The notes beneath the pieces are model-generated. The model did not search any database, had not been told where the DNA came from, and saw only the letters and a list, made by a program, of their open reading frames with translations. A DNA stretch of 64,000 bases, taken from contig CAMAWT010000004.1 of assembly GCA_945862065.1 (NCBI GenBank), positions 62,001-126,000 on the forward strand, read 5' to 3'. Each line of letters starts with the position of its first letter. Position 1 is the stretch's first letter. Both the position numbers and the translations under genes were made by a program. Shown one piece after another: positions 16,225 through 25,498 of the stretch. This DNA comes from Flavobacterium psychrophilum (GTDB taxonomy: Bacteria > Bacteroidota > Bacteroidia > Flavobacteriales > Flavobacteriaceae).

Positions 16225-17133
16225 ATGAAACTACTTACCTACAAAACACAAGACACCGAGCCACGTTTGGGCTTTATTCATAACAACCAAGTTATTGATA
16301 TGGAAGATTTTGGCGAAATATCCAATTTTCCATTACCAAATGATATGTTGGAATTAATTGATATGGGATTTGAAATTATTGCTGAAATTACAGAAATGAT
16401 TGCGGAAACTCCTGAAAATTTCTTCGAAGAAATATCTTATGAAATGAACGAGTTAACAATTCTTGCACCTATTCAAAAACCTCGAAAAAATATCATCGGA
16501 ATTGGATTAAATTACACCGAACACGTAGCTGAAAGTGCTCGTGGATTAGATACTACTGGTAAATTACCAACAAAACCAATTATTTTCTCCAAACCACCAA
16601 CAACAGTTACTGGAACAAATACAGAGATTATTAAAAACACTAAATTAACTTCTCAATTAGATTGGGAATGTGAATTAGCCGTTGTGATTGCTAAAAAAGG
16701 AAAATATGTAGCCAAAGAAGATGCTATGGATTATGTTTTTGGTTACACTGTAATTAATGATATTTCTGCTCGCGATTGCCGTCGTGAAGGACAATGGATT
16801 GTATCAAAAGGACAAGATACTTTTGCACCAATGGGGCCAATTTTAGTAACCAAAGACGAAATTGAAAATCCACATAACTTGAATTTATCGTTAAAAGTAA
16901 ATGGCGTTGAAAAACAAAATTCCAACACAAAATTTATGTTGTTTAACATTAATGATTTGATTGAAGATTTAAGTATTGTTTTTACCTTAGAAGCTGGCGA
17001 CATCATAGCAACAGGAACTCCAGCAGGCGTTGGCGCAGGTCGTGACCCACAAGAATGGATGCATAATGGTGATGTGGTAGAAGCCACTGTGGAAGGCATT
17101 GGAACAATTGTAAATACGGTTAAGGAAATATAA
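16225..17133 (+). CDS. FAH-family hydrolase, probable maleylpyruvate hydrolase
   Basis: A 302-residue fumarylacetoacetate-hydrolase-fold enzyme. The FAH core is clear: IIGIGLNYTEHVAE near residue 91, the metal-binding acidic residues in DWECELAVVIAKKG (two Glu near 147-149), FGYTVINDISARD near 172 (Asp ligand) and EAGDIIATGTPAGVG near 255. Members cleave fumarylpyruvate or maleylpyruvate C-C bonds with a divalent metal. Because the cluster has a maleate isomerase and no glutathione-, mycothiol- or cysteine-type maleylpyruvate isomerase is visible, direct hydrolysis of maleylpyruvate to maleate plus pyruvate is the best fit, as known for HbzF of Pseudomonas alcaligenes. The substrate is inference. 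Confidence 0.9.
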   Translation: MKLLTYKTQDTEPRLGFIHNNQVIDMEDFGEISNFPLPNDMLELIDMGFEIIAEITEMIAETPENFFEEISYEMNELTILAPIQKPRKNIIGIGLNYTEHVAESARGLDTTGKLPTKPIIFSKPPTTVTGTNTEIIKNTKLTSQLDWECELAVVIAKKGKYVAKEDAMDYVFGYTVINDISARDCRREGQWIVSKGQDTFAPMGPILVTKDEIENPHNLNLSLKVNGVEKQNSNTKFMLFNINDLIEDLSIVFTLEAGDIIATGTPAGVGAGRDPQEWMHNGDVVEATVEGIGTIVNTVKEI

Positions 17134-17143
17134 AATTAGTATT

Positions 17144-17183
17144 CAGTCACAGTTTTCAGTTTTCGGACTGCTAACTGTGACTG
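17144..17183. repeat. 11-bp stem-loop between hydrolase and maleate isomerase genes
   Basis: CAGTCACAGTT at 17144-17154 pairs perfectly with AACTGTGACTG at 17173-17183, with an 18-base loop. The surrounding spacer repeats CAGT, ACTG and GACTG words. There is no T run after it, so it is not a classic terminator. It may be an attenuator or a repeat remnant. Confidence 0.7.
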
Positions 17184-17203
17184 AGACTGTAAACTAAATA
17201 ATA

Positions 17204-17950
17204 ATGAAATACAGAATAGGACAAATAGTTCCATCATCAAACGTAACGATGGAAACCGAAATTCCAGCCATTTTTCGCTCACGTGAAACCATTTTACCTG
17301 AACGATTTACGTTTCATAGCAGTAGAATGCGAATGAAAAAAGTAACCAAAGAAGAATTGGAAGCAATGGATGCGATGAGTTTGAAATGTGCTCAAGAATT
17401 GTCAGATGCTCACGTAGATGTTATGGGTTATGCGTGTTTAGTAGCCATTATGAGTATGGGACGCGGATATCATTGTGTGTCGGAAGTAAATTTGCATCAA
17501 GAAACAGTGGCAAACGACTTCCCTACTCCAATTGTTACTTCGGCTGGAGCTTTGATTAACGGTTTGAAAGTTTTAGGAGCTAAACAAATTTCTATAATTA
17601 CACCTTATATGCGACCATTGACTGATATGGTTGTTGATTATATAGAACATCAAGGCATCAAAGTGAAACAAAGTATTGCATTGGAAATTCCAGACAACTT
17701 AGAAGTAGCTGCTCAAAATCCACTGAATTTATTAGAAATTTACAAACAATTAGATTTAACCGATGTTGATGTTTTAGTTGCATCAGCTTGTGTGCAAATG
17801 CCATCCTTGGAAGCCATTGATTTAATTCAAGCAGAATGTGGCATTCCTGTTACCTCTGCAGCGGTTTGCACTACGTATGAAATGATGAAAAAACTAGGAA
17901 TCGAAGCTAAATCTGCCATTGGCGGCGAACTTTTAAATGGAACATATTAA
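17204..17950 (+). CDS. Maleate cis-trans isomerase
   Basis: A 248-residue enzyme of the Asp/Glu racemase superfamily. It resembles the maleate isomerase of Nocardia farcinica throughout: IGQIVPSSNVTMETEIPA at the N terminus, the first catalytic Cys in DVMGYACLVAIMSMG (about residue 76), TPYMRPLTD near 146 and the second catalytic Cys in VASACVQMPSLE (about 197). It converts maleate to fumarate without a cofactor through a covalent cysteine intermediate. Fumarate then enters the TCA cycle. It directly follows the FAH-type hydrolase, which supports a route through free maleate. Its last 14 bases overlap the next gene. Confidence 0.93.
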   Translation: MKYRIGQIVPSSNVTMETEIPAIFRSRETILPERFTFHSSRMRMKKVTKEELEAMDAMSLKCAQELSDAHVDVMGYACLVAIMSMGRGYHCVSEVNLHQETVANDFPTPIVTSAGALINGLKVLGAKQISIITPYMRPLTDMVVDYIEHQGIKVKQSIALEIPDNLEVAAQNPLNLLEIYKQLDLTDVDVLVASACVQMPSLEAIDLIQAECGIPVTSAAVCTTYEMMKKLGIEAKSAIGGELLNGTY

Positions 17951-18185
17951 TTGGGAAACCATAAACGGAAAATTAGTAACTAATTTAAAGTTCAAATCAC
18001 AAATAGAGTTGGTTGAATTCCTTTTGAAAGTTGCTCATCTTGCTGATGAAATGAACCATCATCCTGATTGTAAAATTCATAAAGCCTTTCAATTAGAGAT
18101 TTCATTATGTACACATGATAAAAATGAAATTACAGATTTAGATTATCAATTGGCTCAAAAAATAGATGGTATTATAACTAAATAA
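17937..18185 (+). CDS. Divergent pterin-4a-carbinolamine dehydratase-like protein
   Basis: An 82-residue protein of the PCD/DCoH fold. It keeps the ADEMNHHPD motif (residues 35-43) and the later THD (near 61-63) that hold catalytic residues in this family. One residue appears inserted between them, and the aromatic residue that usually follows HHP by five positions is not there. It may therefore be a weak or altered enzyme. PCD recycles the pterin cofactor of aromatic amino acid hydroxylases. Its 14-base overlap with the maleate isomerase means tight coupling to the catabolic run. A structural or regulatory role is as likely as pterin recycling. Confidence 0.8.
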   Translation: MEHINWETINGKLVTNLKFKSQIELVEFLLKVAHLADEMNHHPDCKIHKAFQLEISLCTHDKNEITDLDYQLAQKIDGIITK

Positions 18186-18191
18186 AGAAAT

Positions 18192-18311
18192 ATGAAAAAC
18201 TTAATTGCATTCATCGCAGCTTTTTTTGCAGCCAAGAAAACAAAATTTGGTTGCTTTGGAACGGTTATCGTTTTTATAGTTGTATATTGGTTGGTGAAGA
18301 AGATTTTATAA
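18192..18311 (+). CDS. 39-residue single-helix membrane peptide
   Basis: A short frame starting at an ATG 6 bases after the PCD-like gene. It encodes a basic and hydrophobic N terminus (MKNLIAFIAAFFAAKKTK) followed by a strong membrane helix (GTVIVFIVVYWLV) and a Lys-Lys end. It lies directly before the terminator, so it would be the last frame of the catabolic transcript. I do not recognise a family. The chance of a random frame is real, but position and composition support a gene. Confidence 0.5.
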   Translation: MKNLIAFIAAFFAAKKTKFGCFGTVIVFIVVYWLVKKIL

Positions 18312-18315
18312 TTAA

Positions 18316-18349
18316 AAAAAGGAGTTCAAACTATTTTGAACTCCTTTTT
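18316..18349. terminator. Bidirectional intrinsic terminator after the catabolic cluster
   Basis: GGAGTTCAAA pairs with TTTGAACTCC around a 4-base loop, extended by A5/T5 on each side. It lies between the plus-strand cluster ending at 18311 and the convergent DUF885 gene ending at 18367, and has A and T tracts suitable for both directions. Confidence 0.9.
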
Positions 18350-18366
18350 ATTATTAGATTATCTCT

Positions 18367-20094
18367 TTACTTTTTTTCCAGCATCAATTCTTTAATATAT
18401 TTTACTGGTGCGCTACCATAACTTAAGAATTTTTCGTGAAATTTCTTTAAATCAAATTGGTCGCCATAGTTCTTTTTTAGCGTTTCTCTAAAGTCATAAA
18501 TCTCGGTGTAACCTGTAAAATAAGAACACAATTGCACTTGCGATAAAGTAGCGCGTTTCCATTTACCATCGGCTTCAGCTTGTTGTTGAAAAGCTTCATT
18601 GGTTAATAAACTAATCGCTTCTTCTTTCGACATATTTTTGGTGTGAACACTATAATCTAAAATAGTATTACAAGTCGTTCTCAAATTCCATTTGTAATAC
18701 ATCAACCACATTTCGTCGGAGTTTTTGTAACCGCTTTCCAACATCATTTTTTCAGTATAAACCGCCCAACCTTCAACCATTGCTCCGTTTCCTAAAATAG
18801 ATTTGATAATACTTGGCGATTGATTGCTATAAACCAATTGGGTATAATGACCTGGAACCGCTTCGTGAATGTTCAAAATTTGTAAAATATAATCGTTGTA
18901 TTCTCTCAAATAACTTTCAGAACGTTCGGCATCCCAACCAGACATGCTTCCTACATTGTAATACGTATTAGCATTTTTATCATATGGTCCGGGTGAAGAA
19001 ATAGATGCACCTGCAACACCAGCCATATAATCGGGTTCTTTTCTTACTACTAGAGGTTTTGAAGGATCAATATAAAGTAAGTTTTTAGCTTTTACATAAG
19101 TCGTAAGTTCCGGAATTTGCTTTTCGATTTCCGATTGAAATTTTGCTGGTGTTGTATGTTGCAACGATATTTTATCAACAACTTGACGTATAACTTGCAA
19201 TTTGTCAGAAGGTTTAGGAGCTGAACCTAGATATTTTGACCACAATTTATCGGCTAAAACAAACATTTTTTCATGCAAATCTTTCTTGTGATTAATTGCT
19301 TTCTGATACATTTCGTCAGCTGAATAACTTGACTGAATATCAAAATCAAATTTCTTAGCATACAATTCATTTCCTAATCTAAATGATCTCGGCGTTTTGT
19401 TTTCCAGTTGTTGCAACCATTTAGAATAATTTTTAATGGCTTCGACCGATGTTTGTGCTTTTTTTAAAATAGTAGTTTTTTCCGTTTCCGATAATTTACT
19501 TTGGTCTAAGGAAGCTTTTAAATCGGTTTCAAATACTGGAATACCACCCAAATTCTGGTCAATGGCTAATTGTGTATGTTCAATCGTTGGATTTTTAATG
19601 TTCTTTTTTGCAGCTTCATAATACGCTGGAATGTTGTCCATTTTAGTTCCGAAATTCTTCAATCGAGTTTCTAAAGTGTCGTAACTTCCATTTAATATTT
19701 CGGCGAAAGCTCCACAAACATTATACTCAGAAGGATTCCAATTATCAGACTTTAATTCGTTAATAGAAAAAAGAGAACCTTCTGCATAATTTTTAATCAT
19801 GTAGAAATCCGTTTTATTATTATCGGATAAATTATCAATCGAATACTTATTTAACGAATCTAAATTGGCTTTAGCAAAATTTACCAATTTTTTAGAATAA
19901 TCGGCATTTGGAACAACCAAAACACTATCATATTTATGAAAACCTACATTAGAAGCCCAACCTGGATTCAACTTCCACAAATTATCTACAAAGTTTTTTT
20001 TATAATTTTCAAAATCGGAATCCGTTTTAACGCGTTCTTTTTTACAAGAAGCAACTAATAAAACAAGACCTAAAGCAACAATATATTTTTTCAT
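18367..20094 (-). CDS. DUF885 family lipoprotein, putative metallopeptidase
   Basis: A 575-residue lipoprotein: the signal MKKYIVALGLVLLVASCKK ends in a lipobox with Cys17. The HEAVPGH motif at residues 410-416 is the signature of DUF885, a family with a zinc-peptidase-like HExxxxH-type helix. A later Glu for metal binding is expected in GAMVEGWAVYTEKM (about 436-449). It probably acts as a peptidase at the periplasmic face or on the cell surface. Substrates are unknown. It follows the M13 peptidase on the same strand after 126 bases with no other gene, so the two may share a transcript or be separately driven. Confidence 0.9.
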   Translation of the reverse strand: MKKYIVALGLVLLVASCKKERVKTDSDFENYKKNFVDNLWKLNPGWASNVGFHKYDSVLVVPNADYSKKLVNFAKANLDSLNKYSIDNLSDNNKTDFYMIKNYAEGSLFSINELKSDNWNPSEYNVCGAFAEILNGSYDTLETRLKNFGTKMDNIPAYYEAAKKNIKNPTIEHTQLAIDQNLGGIPVFETDLKASLDQSKLSETEKTTILKKAQTSVEAIKNYSKWLQQLENKTPRSFRLGNELYAKKFDFDIQSSYSADEMYQKAINHKKDLHEKMFVLADKLWSKYLGSAPKPSDKLQVIRQVVDKISLQHTTPAKFQSEIEKQIPELTTYVKAKNLLYIDPSKPLVVRKEPDYMAGVAGASISSPGPYDKNANTYYNVGSMSGWDAERSESYLREYNDYILQILNIHEAVPGHYTQLVYSNQSPSIIKSILGNGAMVEGWAVYTEKMMLESGYKNSDEMWLMYYKWNLRTTCNTILDYSVHTKNMSKEEAISLLTNEAFQQQAEADGKWKRATLSQVQLCSYFTGYTEIYDFRETLKKNYGDQFDLKKFHEKFLSYGSAPVKYIKELMLEKK

Positions 20095-20220
20095 AAACTA
20101 TAATTATAAATTAATTGACGTAATCGAGCTATTTAACGTTAAATCTTTTAAATGTAATACAATTTTCATTTGTAAATTTTATTGGTCTAATGCCATTCCT
20201 TTAACTATTTTATTTTAAAA

Positions 20221-22248
20221 TTACCAAATAACAACTCTCAAAGAATCTGGTTGATACATTGCACTTCCTGGTTTTATATTGAATGCTTTATGAAACTCAG
20301 GAACATTTGCCAACGGACCATTTATTCTGTATTTTGCTGGTGAATGAACATCGGTCATTACTTGCTGCGATAAATATTCTTTGGTTCCATTAACCATCCA
20401 AGCGTATCCATAAGCTAGAAAATATCTTTGGTCTGGAGTTAAGCCACTAATTTTTTCGTTGGTTTTGAATTGTTTTGTTTTTTTGAAAGCTTCATATCCC
20501 ATAACTACTCCACCTAAATCTGCTATGTTTTCACCTTGAGTAGCGTCTCCGTTTACATTCTTATCGCCTACTTTGAACTTACTATACTGAGAAACAATTA
20601 ATGCTGTTTTTTGTTTGAATTTCTTCAAATCTTCAGCTGTCCACCAATTATTCAAATTTCCTTTGTCATCATATTGACTTCCTTGATCATCAAAACCATG
20701 TGTAATTTCGTGACCAAATGTAGAACCACCAATAATTCCATATAAAATAGCATCATCTGGCATTCTACCTTCAAATCCTGGAACAATGATATTACATGCC
20801 GGAACACAAATTTCATTATTACTTGGATTGTAATAAGCGTTGTAAGTTTGTGGATACATGCCCCATTCCGTTCTATCAACTGGTTTACCATATTTATTTG
20901 TCATATTATCATAAGACCATTTGTTGACTGCCATCACATTTTTTAAATAATTATTTCTATCAATGGTTACAGAGCTTAAATCTTTCCATTTATCAGGATA
21001 ACCAACTTTCATTACAATTTTGCTCAATTTATCTAAAGCTTTCTTCTTAGTTAGTTCACTCATCCAGTCAAGATTTTTGATACGAACTGCATAAACATCA
21101 CGAATGTTATTCCCAATTTCAAGAAGTTTTTCTTTAGTTCCTTTTGGTAAATATTCATCAACATAAACCTGACCTATCAATTCTCCTAATGAACCATCTG
21201 TTTGCTCAACAATACGTTTCCATCTAGGCTTTTGAACCTTAACACCACTCATTACAGTGGAGTAAAATTTGAAATTTTGGTCTTCAATTTCCTTATTCAA
21301 ATAAGAAGCATAGGTATTAACTAAATCCCATTTTAAATACGTTTTCCAATCTTCAATGGCATAAGATTTTAGCATTCCATTAAATGCTTTATAAAATTCG
21401 GGTTGACCAACTATTACTGTGTCAGATTTAGCAATTCCGAAATCTTTAAGAGTTACATTCCAATCGATATTCGAAGTAATTCCATTCAATTGAGCAATAC
21501 TCATTTTATTGTAATTCTTAATTGGATCACGTAAAGCTTCTAATTTTCTTGATGCTTTCGCCAAATCGGTTTCCAATTTCATGATTGAAGCTGCATTTTT
21601 AGTAGCTAAATCTTGCTTAACTCCTATCAACTCCATCATCTTTTGAATGTGTTTAACATATTCTGTACGAATAGTAACCGTTTCTTTATCAGTATTGAAA
21701 TAGTAATCTCTCTGTCCTAATCCTAAACCTCCTTGATATAAAAATAAGGCATTTTTAGCACTATTCTTATCATCTTGTCCTACATAAAATCCGAATCCAG
21801 CTCCTGATCCAATAGTGTGTAAATGTCCTATTTCTTTCAATAAACTTGGAACATCCTTGATTGCATCAATTTTAGAAAACTCTTCTTTAAGAGGATTAAC
21901 TCCTAATTTATTTATAGTTATAGAATCCATTCCAGAAGCATAAAAATCACCAATCTTTTGTTTGTTACTACCTTTTTCAGCCCCAGCATCAGCCGAAGTT
22001 TCACAAATAGATTTTATTTGATTGTTGATGGTGTCTTGAATCATTCTAAAAATACCATTACTTCTCTCAGATGAAGGTATAGGATGCTTTTTAAACCAGC
22101 CACCATTGGCATAATTGAAAAAATCAACTGATGGATTTATAAGAGTGTCCCTATTACTAACTAAAGGGTCTTGAACTGAAGTTTGTTTTTTTGTGCAACT
22201 TGTCATTACAACAAGTGAAAAAAGTAACATTTTTAAATAATTTTTCAT
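20221..22248 (-). CDS. M13 family zinc metallopeptidase (PepO/neprilysin-like), lipoprotein
   Basis: A 675-residue lipoprotein with signal MKNYLKMLLFSLVVMTSCTK (lipobox Cys18). The zinc motif is GHEITHGFDDQG with His513, Glu514 and His517, followed by the third ligand motif GENIADLGGV, and the C terminus ends in the conserved tryptophan (RVVIW). M13 enzymes cleave short peptides. Here it would be outside the cytoplasm, anchored in a membrane. It lies 17 bases after the E1 dehydrogenase gene stop, so it is likely on the same message, although the link between the two functions is not obvious. Confidence 0.93.
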   Translation of the reverse strand: MKNYLKMLLFSLVVMTSCTKKQTSVQDPLVSNRDTLINPSVDFFNYANGGWFKKHPIPSSERSNGIFRMIQDTINNQIKSICETSADAGAEKGSNKQKIGDFYASGMDSITINKLGVNPLKEEFSKIDAIKDVPSLLKEIGHLHTIGSGAGFGFYVGQDDKNSAKNALFLYQGGLGLGQRDYYFNTDKETVTIRTEYVKHIQKMMELIGVKQDLATKNAASIMKLETDLAKASRKLEALRDPIKNYNKMSIAQLNGITSNIDWNVTLKDFGIAKSDTVIVGQPEFYKAFNGMLKSYAIEDWKTYLKWDLVNTYASYLNKEIEDQNFKFYSTVMSGVKVQKPRWKRIVEQTDGSLGELIGQVYVDEYLPKGTKEKLLEIGNNIRDVYAVRIKNLDWMSELTKKKALDKLSKIVMKVGYPDKWKDLSSVTIDRNNYLKNVMAVNKWSYDNMTNKYGKPVDRTEWGMYPQTYNAYYNPSNNEICVPACNIIVPGFEGRMPDDAILYGIIGGSTFGHEITHGFDDQGSQYDDKGNLNNWWTAEDLKKFKQKTALIVSQYSKFKVGDKNVNGDATQGENIADLGGVVMGYEAFKKTKQFKTNEKISGLTPDQRYFLAYGYAWMVNGTKEYLSQQVMTDVHSPAKYRINGPLANVPEFHKAFNIKPGSAMYQPDSLRVVIW

Positions 22249-22265
22249 GTTTTAATTTTTAAATT

Positions 22266-24242
22266 TTAATATGATAATAACTCTTTTAAGGCTGTTTCAA
22301 ACCTTTTCTTTGGCAAATATTGATCTTCTAGTGATTTAACAAATGGTATTGGACTCTCAATACTTCCTACTCTTCGAACAGGTGCATCTAAATATTTAAA
22401 ACAATTTTCCATAACTAATGCCGAAATATCACTGGCAATGCCACCAAACAAAGTGTCTTCTTGCAAAATAATACAACGACTTGTTTTTTTAACCGAATCA
22501 TAAATAGCTTCTGTATCAAGAGGTTGTAATGAACGCAAATCGATTACATCTGCATTAATAGTTGGATTGTTTTCTAAAATTTCAAAAGCCCAATGAATAC
22601 CAGCACCAAAAGAAACGATTGTTACATCTTTACCTTCTTTAAGTAAAGACGCTTTACCAATGGGCAAGGTATAATAATCTGTTGGAACTTCTTGATAAAT
22701 ACTGCGATATAATTGCTTATGTTCAAAATATAGCACCGGATTTGGATCATTAATGGCTTCGTTTAACAACCCTTTAGCATCATATGGAAAAGCAGGATAA
22801 ACCACTTTTAACCCCGGCGTTTTTGTAAACCAAGCCTCATTTGTTTGAGAATGAAAAGGTCCTGCTTGTGTGCCGCCTCCGCAAGGCATTCTTACAACGA
22901 CATCTACTTTTTCGCCCCAGCGATAATGTTGTTTTGCTAATAAATTCACGATTGGATTAAATCCTGATGAAACAAAATCGGCAAATTGCATTTCAACAAT
23001 TGCTTTAAAACCATTGATTGAAAGTCCCATTCCTGCAGAAACCACGGCGCTTTCGCAAATGGGTGTATTTCTAATTTTTTCTTTACCAAATAATTCAACA
23101 AAACCTTCCGTAATTTTAAAGGCTCCGCCATATTCAGCAACGTCTTGTCCCATTAAAACTAAATTGTCATGTCGTTCAAATGATTGTTTAAGACTTGAAG
23201 AAATAGCATCTATAAATCGGATTTTTTCAGTTTTATCAGAATGATTAACTTCTTGATATGTAAATGGTTTGTACACATCATTCAACTCATCCATTACAGT
23301 TGAATCGATTTCCAAATCATTCATAGTCATTACCCAATTCTCCTCTATTTCAGTTTTAAATTGAGTGATAATTTGCTCATCAGTATCCTTAAATAAAACA
23401 CCAATATCAAACAAATATTTTTTGAAATTTGAAATCGGATCTTTTTCTGCCCAAGTATCCATAAGTTCTTGAGGAACATATTTTGTGCCACTCGCCTCTT
23501 CATGACCTCTCATTCTGAAAGTTTTAAATTCCAGTAAAATAGGTCTTGGGTTTTCAATCATGGATTTTTTTAGTTTCTTAATTTTATTAAAAACTTTCAA
23601 AATATTATTTCCATCAATAATATGGCTTTCCATACCATATCCAATTCCTTTATCGGCTAAATTTTTACATCTATATTGTTCATTTGTTGGTGTTGATAAT
23701 CCATATCCATTGTTTTCAATTACAAATAAAACAGGTAAATCCCAAACCGATGCAATATTCAATGCTTCATGAAAATCACCTTCTGAGGTTGCTCCTTCTC
23801 CAGTAAAAACAGCGGTTATTTTTCCGTTTTTCTTTAATTTATTAGCTAAAGCAATACCATCAGCAACACCCATTTGAGGTCCTAGATGTGATATCATTCC
23901 GATGATATTATATTCTTGAGTTCCAAAATGAAAGCTTCTATCTCTTCCTTTGGTAAACCCAGATTGCTTGCCTTGCCATTGCGAAAATAGTCGGAACAAA
24001 GGAATATCTCTACTAGTAAAAACACCTAAATTTCGATGCATTGGCAAAATGTATTCATCTTTATCTAAAGCAGCTGTAATTCCTACTGAAATAGCTTCTT
24101 GTCCAATACCTGAAAACCATTTTGAAATCTTACCTTGTCGAAGTAGAATGAGCATTTTTTCTTCTATCATTCTAGGTTTAAGCAGTTTTTTATATAATTC
24201 TAAAAGTTGAATATTAGATAAATCTTTTCTATCAAAAGTCAT
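22266..24242 (-). CDS. Fused E1 alpha/beta subunit of a branched-chain 2-oxoacid dehydrogenase-type complex
   Basis: A 658-residue protein joining both E1 chains. Residues 1-320 are the alpha part with the TPP-binding motif [17 protein letters not shown] through IENNGYG (about 146-182). Residues 335-658 are the beta part ([51 protein letters not shown]). The enzyme decarboxylates branched-chain 2-oxoacids with TPP and passes the acyl group to E2. Separate alpha and beta chains are usual in many bacteria. The fused form is common in Bacteroidota as I recall. A promoter-like box lies at 24260-24267. It is first in the unit with the peptidases. Confidence 0.92.
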   Translation of the reverse strand: MTFDRKDLSNIQLLELYKKLLKPRMIEEKMLILLRQGKISKWFSGIGQEAISVGITAALDKDEYILPMHRNLGVFTSRDIPLFRLFSQWQGKQSGFTKGRDRSFHFGTQEYNIIGMISHLGPQMGVADGIALANKLKKNGKITAVFTGEGATSEGDFHEALNIASVWDLPVLFVIENNGYGLSTPTNEQYRCKNLADKGIGYGMESHIIDGNNILKVFNKIKKLKKSMIENPRPILLEFKTFRMRGHEEASGTKYVPQELMDTWAEKDPISNFKKYLFDIGVLFKDTDEQIITQFKTEIEENWVMTMNDLEIDSTVMDELNDVYKPFTYQEVNHSDKTEKIRFIDAISSSLKQSFERHDNLVLMGQDVAEYGGAFKITEGFVELFGKEKIRNTPICESAVVSAGMGLSINGFKAIVEMQFADFVSSGFNPIVNLLAKQHYRWGEKVDVVVRMPCGGGTQAGPFHSQTNEAWFTKTPGLKVVYPAFPYDAKGLLNEAINDPNPVLYFEHKQLYRSIYQEVPTDYYTLPIGKASLLKEGKDVTIVSFGAGIHWAFEILENNPTINADVIDLRSLQPLDTEAIYDSVKKTSRCIILQEDTLFGGIASDISALVMENCFKYLDAPVRRVGSIESPIPFVKSLEDQYLPKKRFETALKELLSY

Positions 24243-24259
24243 AACGGCTTGTTTTTTTA

Positions 24260-24267
24260 CAAAAGTA
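24260..24267 (-). promoter_or_regulatory. Flavobacterial -7 box TACTTTTG upstream of E1 gene
   Basis: On the minus strand TACTTTTG matches the Bacteroidota consensus TAnnTTTG. It lies 18 bases before the E1 start, giving a very short leader. No clear TTTG -33 element is seen. Confidence 0.5.
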
Positions 24268-24480
24268 TAAAATTGAACTAAATAAAATTACAACTATAAC
24301 GTTTTATTATTCAAATTAAAATATAATATATTAGCGCTTATGAATTGTAATTATTTGTATTTTAACAGTTTACAGTTATGAATTAACAATTAGTCCTTTT
24401 TTTTTGTTGAAAACTAAAAATAAAGCATTTTCATTAATAAATTTCTTTCCAGCCCTTCCCACATTTTAACTAAAAATCGA
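24268..24480. other. Divergent intergenic region, no gene seen
   Basis: This is the central part of the 301-base gap between the divergent E1 and IPNS-like genes. It is AT-rich with no open frame of useful length, hairpin with T run, or repeat I recognise. Promoter-like boxes flank it on both sides. Confidence 0.6.
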
Positions 24481-24488
24481 TACTTTTG
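24481..24488 (+). promoter_or_regulatory. Flavobacterial -7 box TACTTTTG upstream of IPNS-like oxygenase
   Basis: TACTTTTG fits TAnnTTTG and lies 55 bases before the ATG at 24544. It mirrors the box driving the divergent E1 gene. It probably drives the plus-strand run starting at 24544. Confidence 0.55.
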
Positions 24489-24543
24489 TATAAATAATTG
24501 CTTTAAACTATTTCTAAATTAACATCAAAAAAAAAGTTTTAGG

Positions 24544-25497
24544 ATGCAACAAATACCTAGTGTTGATTTACGTGATTTCCTTTCGGATGAACCGGCACGT
24601 AAACAAAAATTTATAAATGAAATCGGTAAAGCGTATGAAGAAATTGGCTTCGTAGCATTGAAAGGACATTTTCTTGACGAAAAGTTGGTTGAAAACCTTT
24701 ATAGCGAAGTTCGAAATTTCTTTACATTGCCTATTGAAATTAAATCTAAATATGAAATACCTGGAATCGGCGGACAAAGAGGTTACGTTTCGTTTGGGAA
24801 AGAACACGCCAAAGGTAGGTCGGCTGGCGATTTGAAAGAGTTTTGGCATTTTGGTCAATATGTAAATGATGATTCTATGTATGCTTCTGAATATCCTAAA
24901 AATGTAACGGTAAATGAATTAGAACATTTCAATTCAATTGGGAAAGAAGCCTACCAAATGCTGGAGAAAACAGGAATATATGTTTTGAGAGCTTTAGCAA
25001 TTCACATTGGTTTAGACGAATTCTATTTTGACAAATACATTGAAAAAGGAAACAGCATATTAAGACCCATTCATTATCCACCCATTACTGATGAGCCTAA
25101 AGACGGAGCTGTAAGAGCTGCTGCACACGGAGATATTAATTTGATTACGCTTTTAATGGGCGCCCAAGGTAAAGGTTTGCAAGTTCAAAATCATGATGGT
25201 AACTGGATTGATGCCATGGCGGAACCCGATGAATTGATGATCAATGTGGGCGATATGTTGTCTAGACATACCAATAATAAATTGAAATCGACCATACATC
25301 AAGTGGTAAATCCGCCAAGAGAATTATGGGGAACTTCAAGATATTCCATACCCTTTTTTATGCATCCTATAAGTAATATGCCTTTGAATTGTTTGGCTCA
25401 ATGTATTGACGAGAATCATCCGAAGCAATTTGAAGATATAACTGCAGGCGATTATTTAAACGAACGTTTGGTTGAATTGGGTCTAATAAAAAAGTAA
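24544..25497 (+). CDS. 2-oxoglutarate/Fe(II)-dependent oxygenase of the isopenicillin N synthase-like family
   Basis: A 317-residue oxygenase. It has the N-terminal DIOX_N region (IPSVDLRDF, then IGKAYEEIGFVALKGH) and the double-stranded beta-helix core. The iron ligands are His and Asp in AAAHGDINLITLLMG (about residues 196-198) and His in LKSTIHQVVNPP (about 256). The co-substrate motif R-x-S is in SRYSIPFF (about 269). Members hydroxylate or oxidise small molecules and the substrate here is unknown. It is followed after 1 base by the SUI1-like gene, so they are probably co-transcribed. Cytoplasmic. Confidence 0.9.
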   Translation: MQQIPSVDLRDFLSDEPARKQKFINEIGKAYEEIGFVALKGHFLDEKLVENLYSEVRNFFTLPIEIKSKYEIPGIGGQRGYVSFGKEHAKGRSAGDLKEFWHFGQYVNDDSMYASEYPKNVTVNELEHFNSIGKEAYQMLEKTGIYVLRALAIHIGLDEFYFDKYIEKGNSILRPIHYPPITDEPKDGAVRAAAHGDINLITLLMGAQGKGLQVQNHDGNWIDAMAEPDELMINVGDMLSRHTNNKLKSTIHQVVNPPRELWGTSRYSIPFFMHPISNMPLNCLAQCIDENHPKQFEDITAGDYLNERLVELGLIKK

Positions 25498-25498
25498 A

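Noticed and set aside
24268..24480. Small RNA or riboswitch between divergent E1 and oxygenase genes
   Set aside because: I looked for stable hairpins and conserved riboswitch cores and found none by eye.
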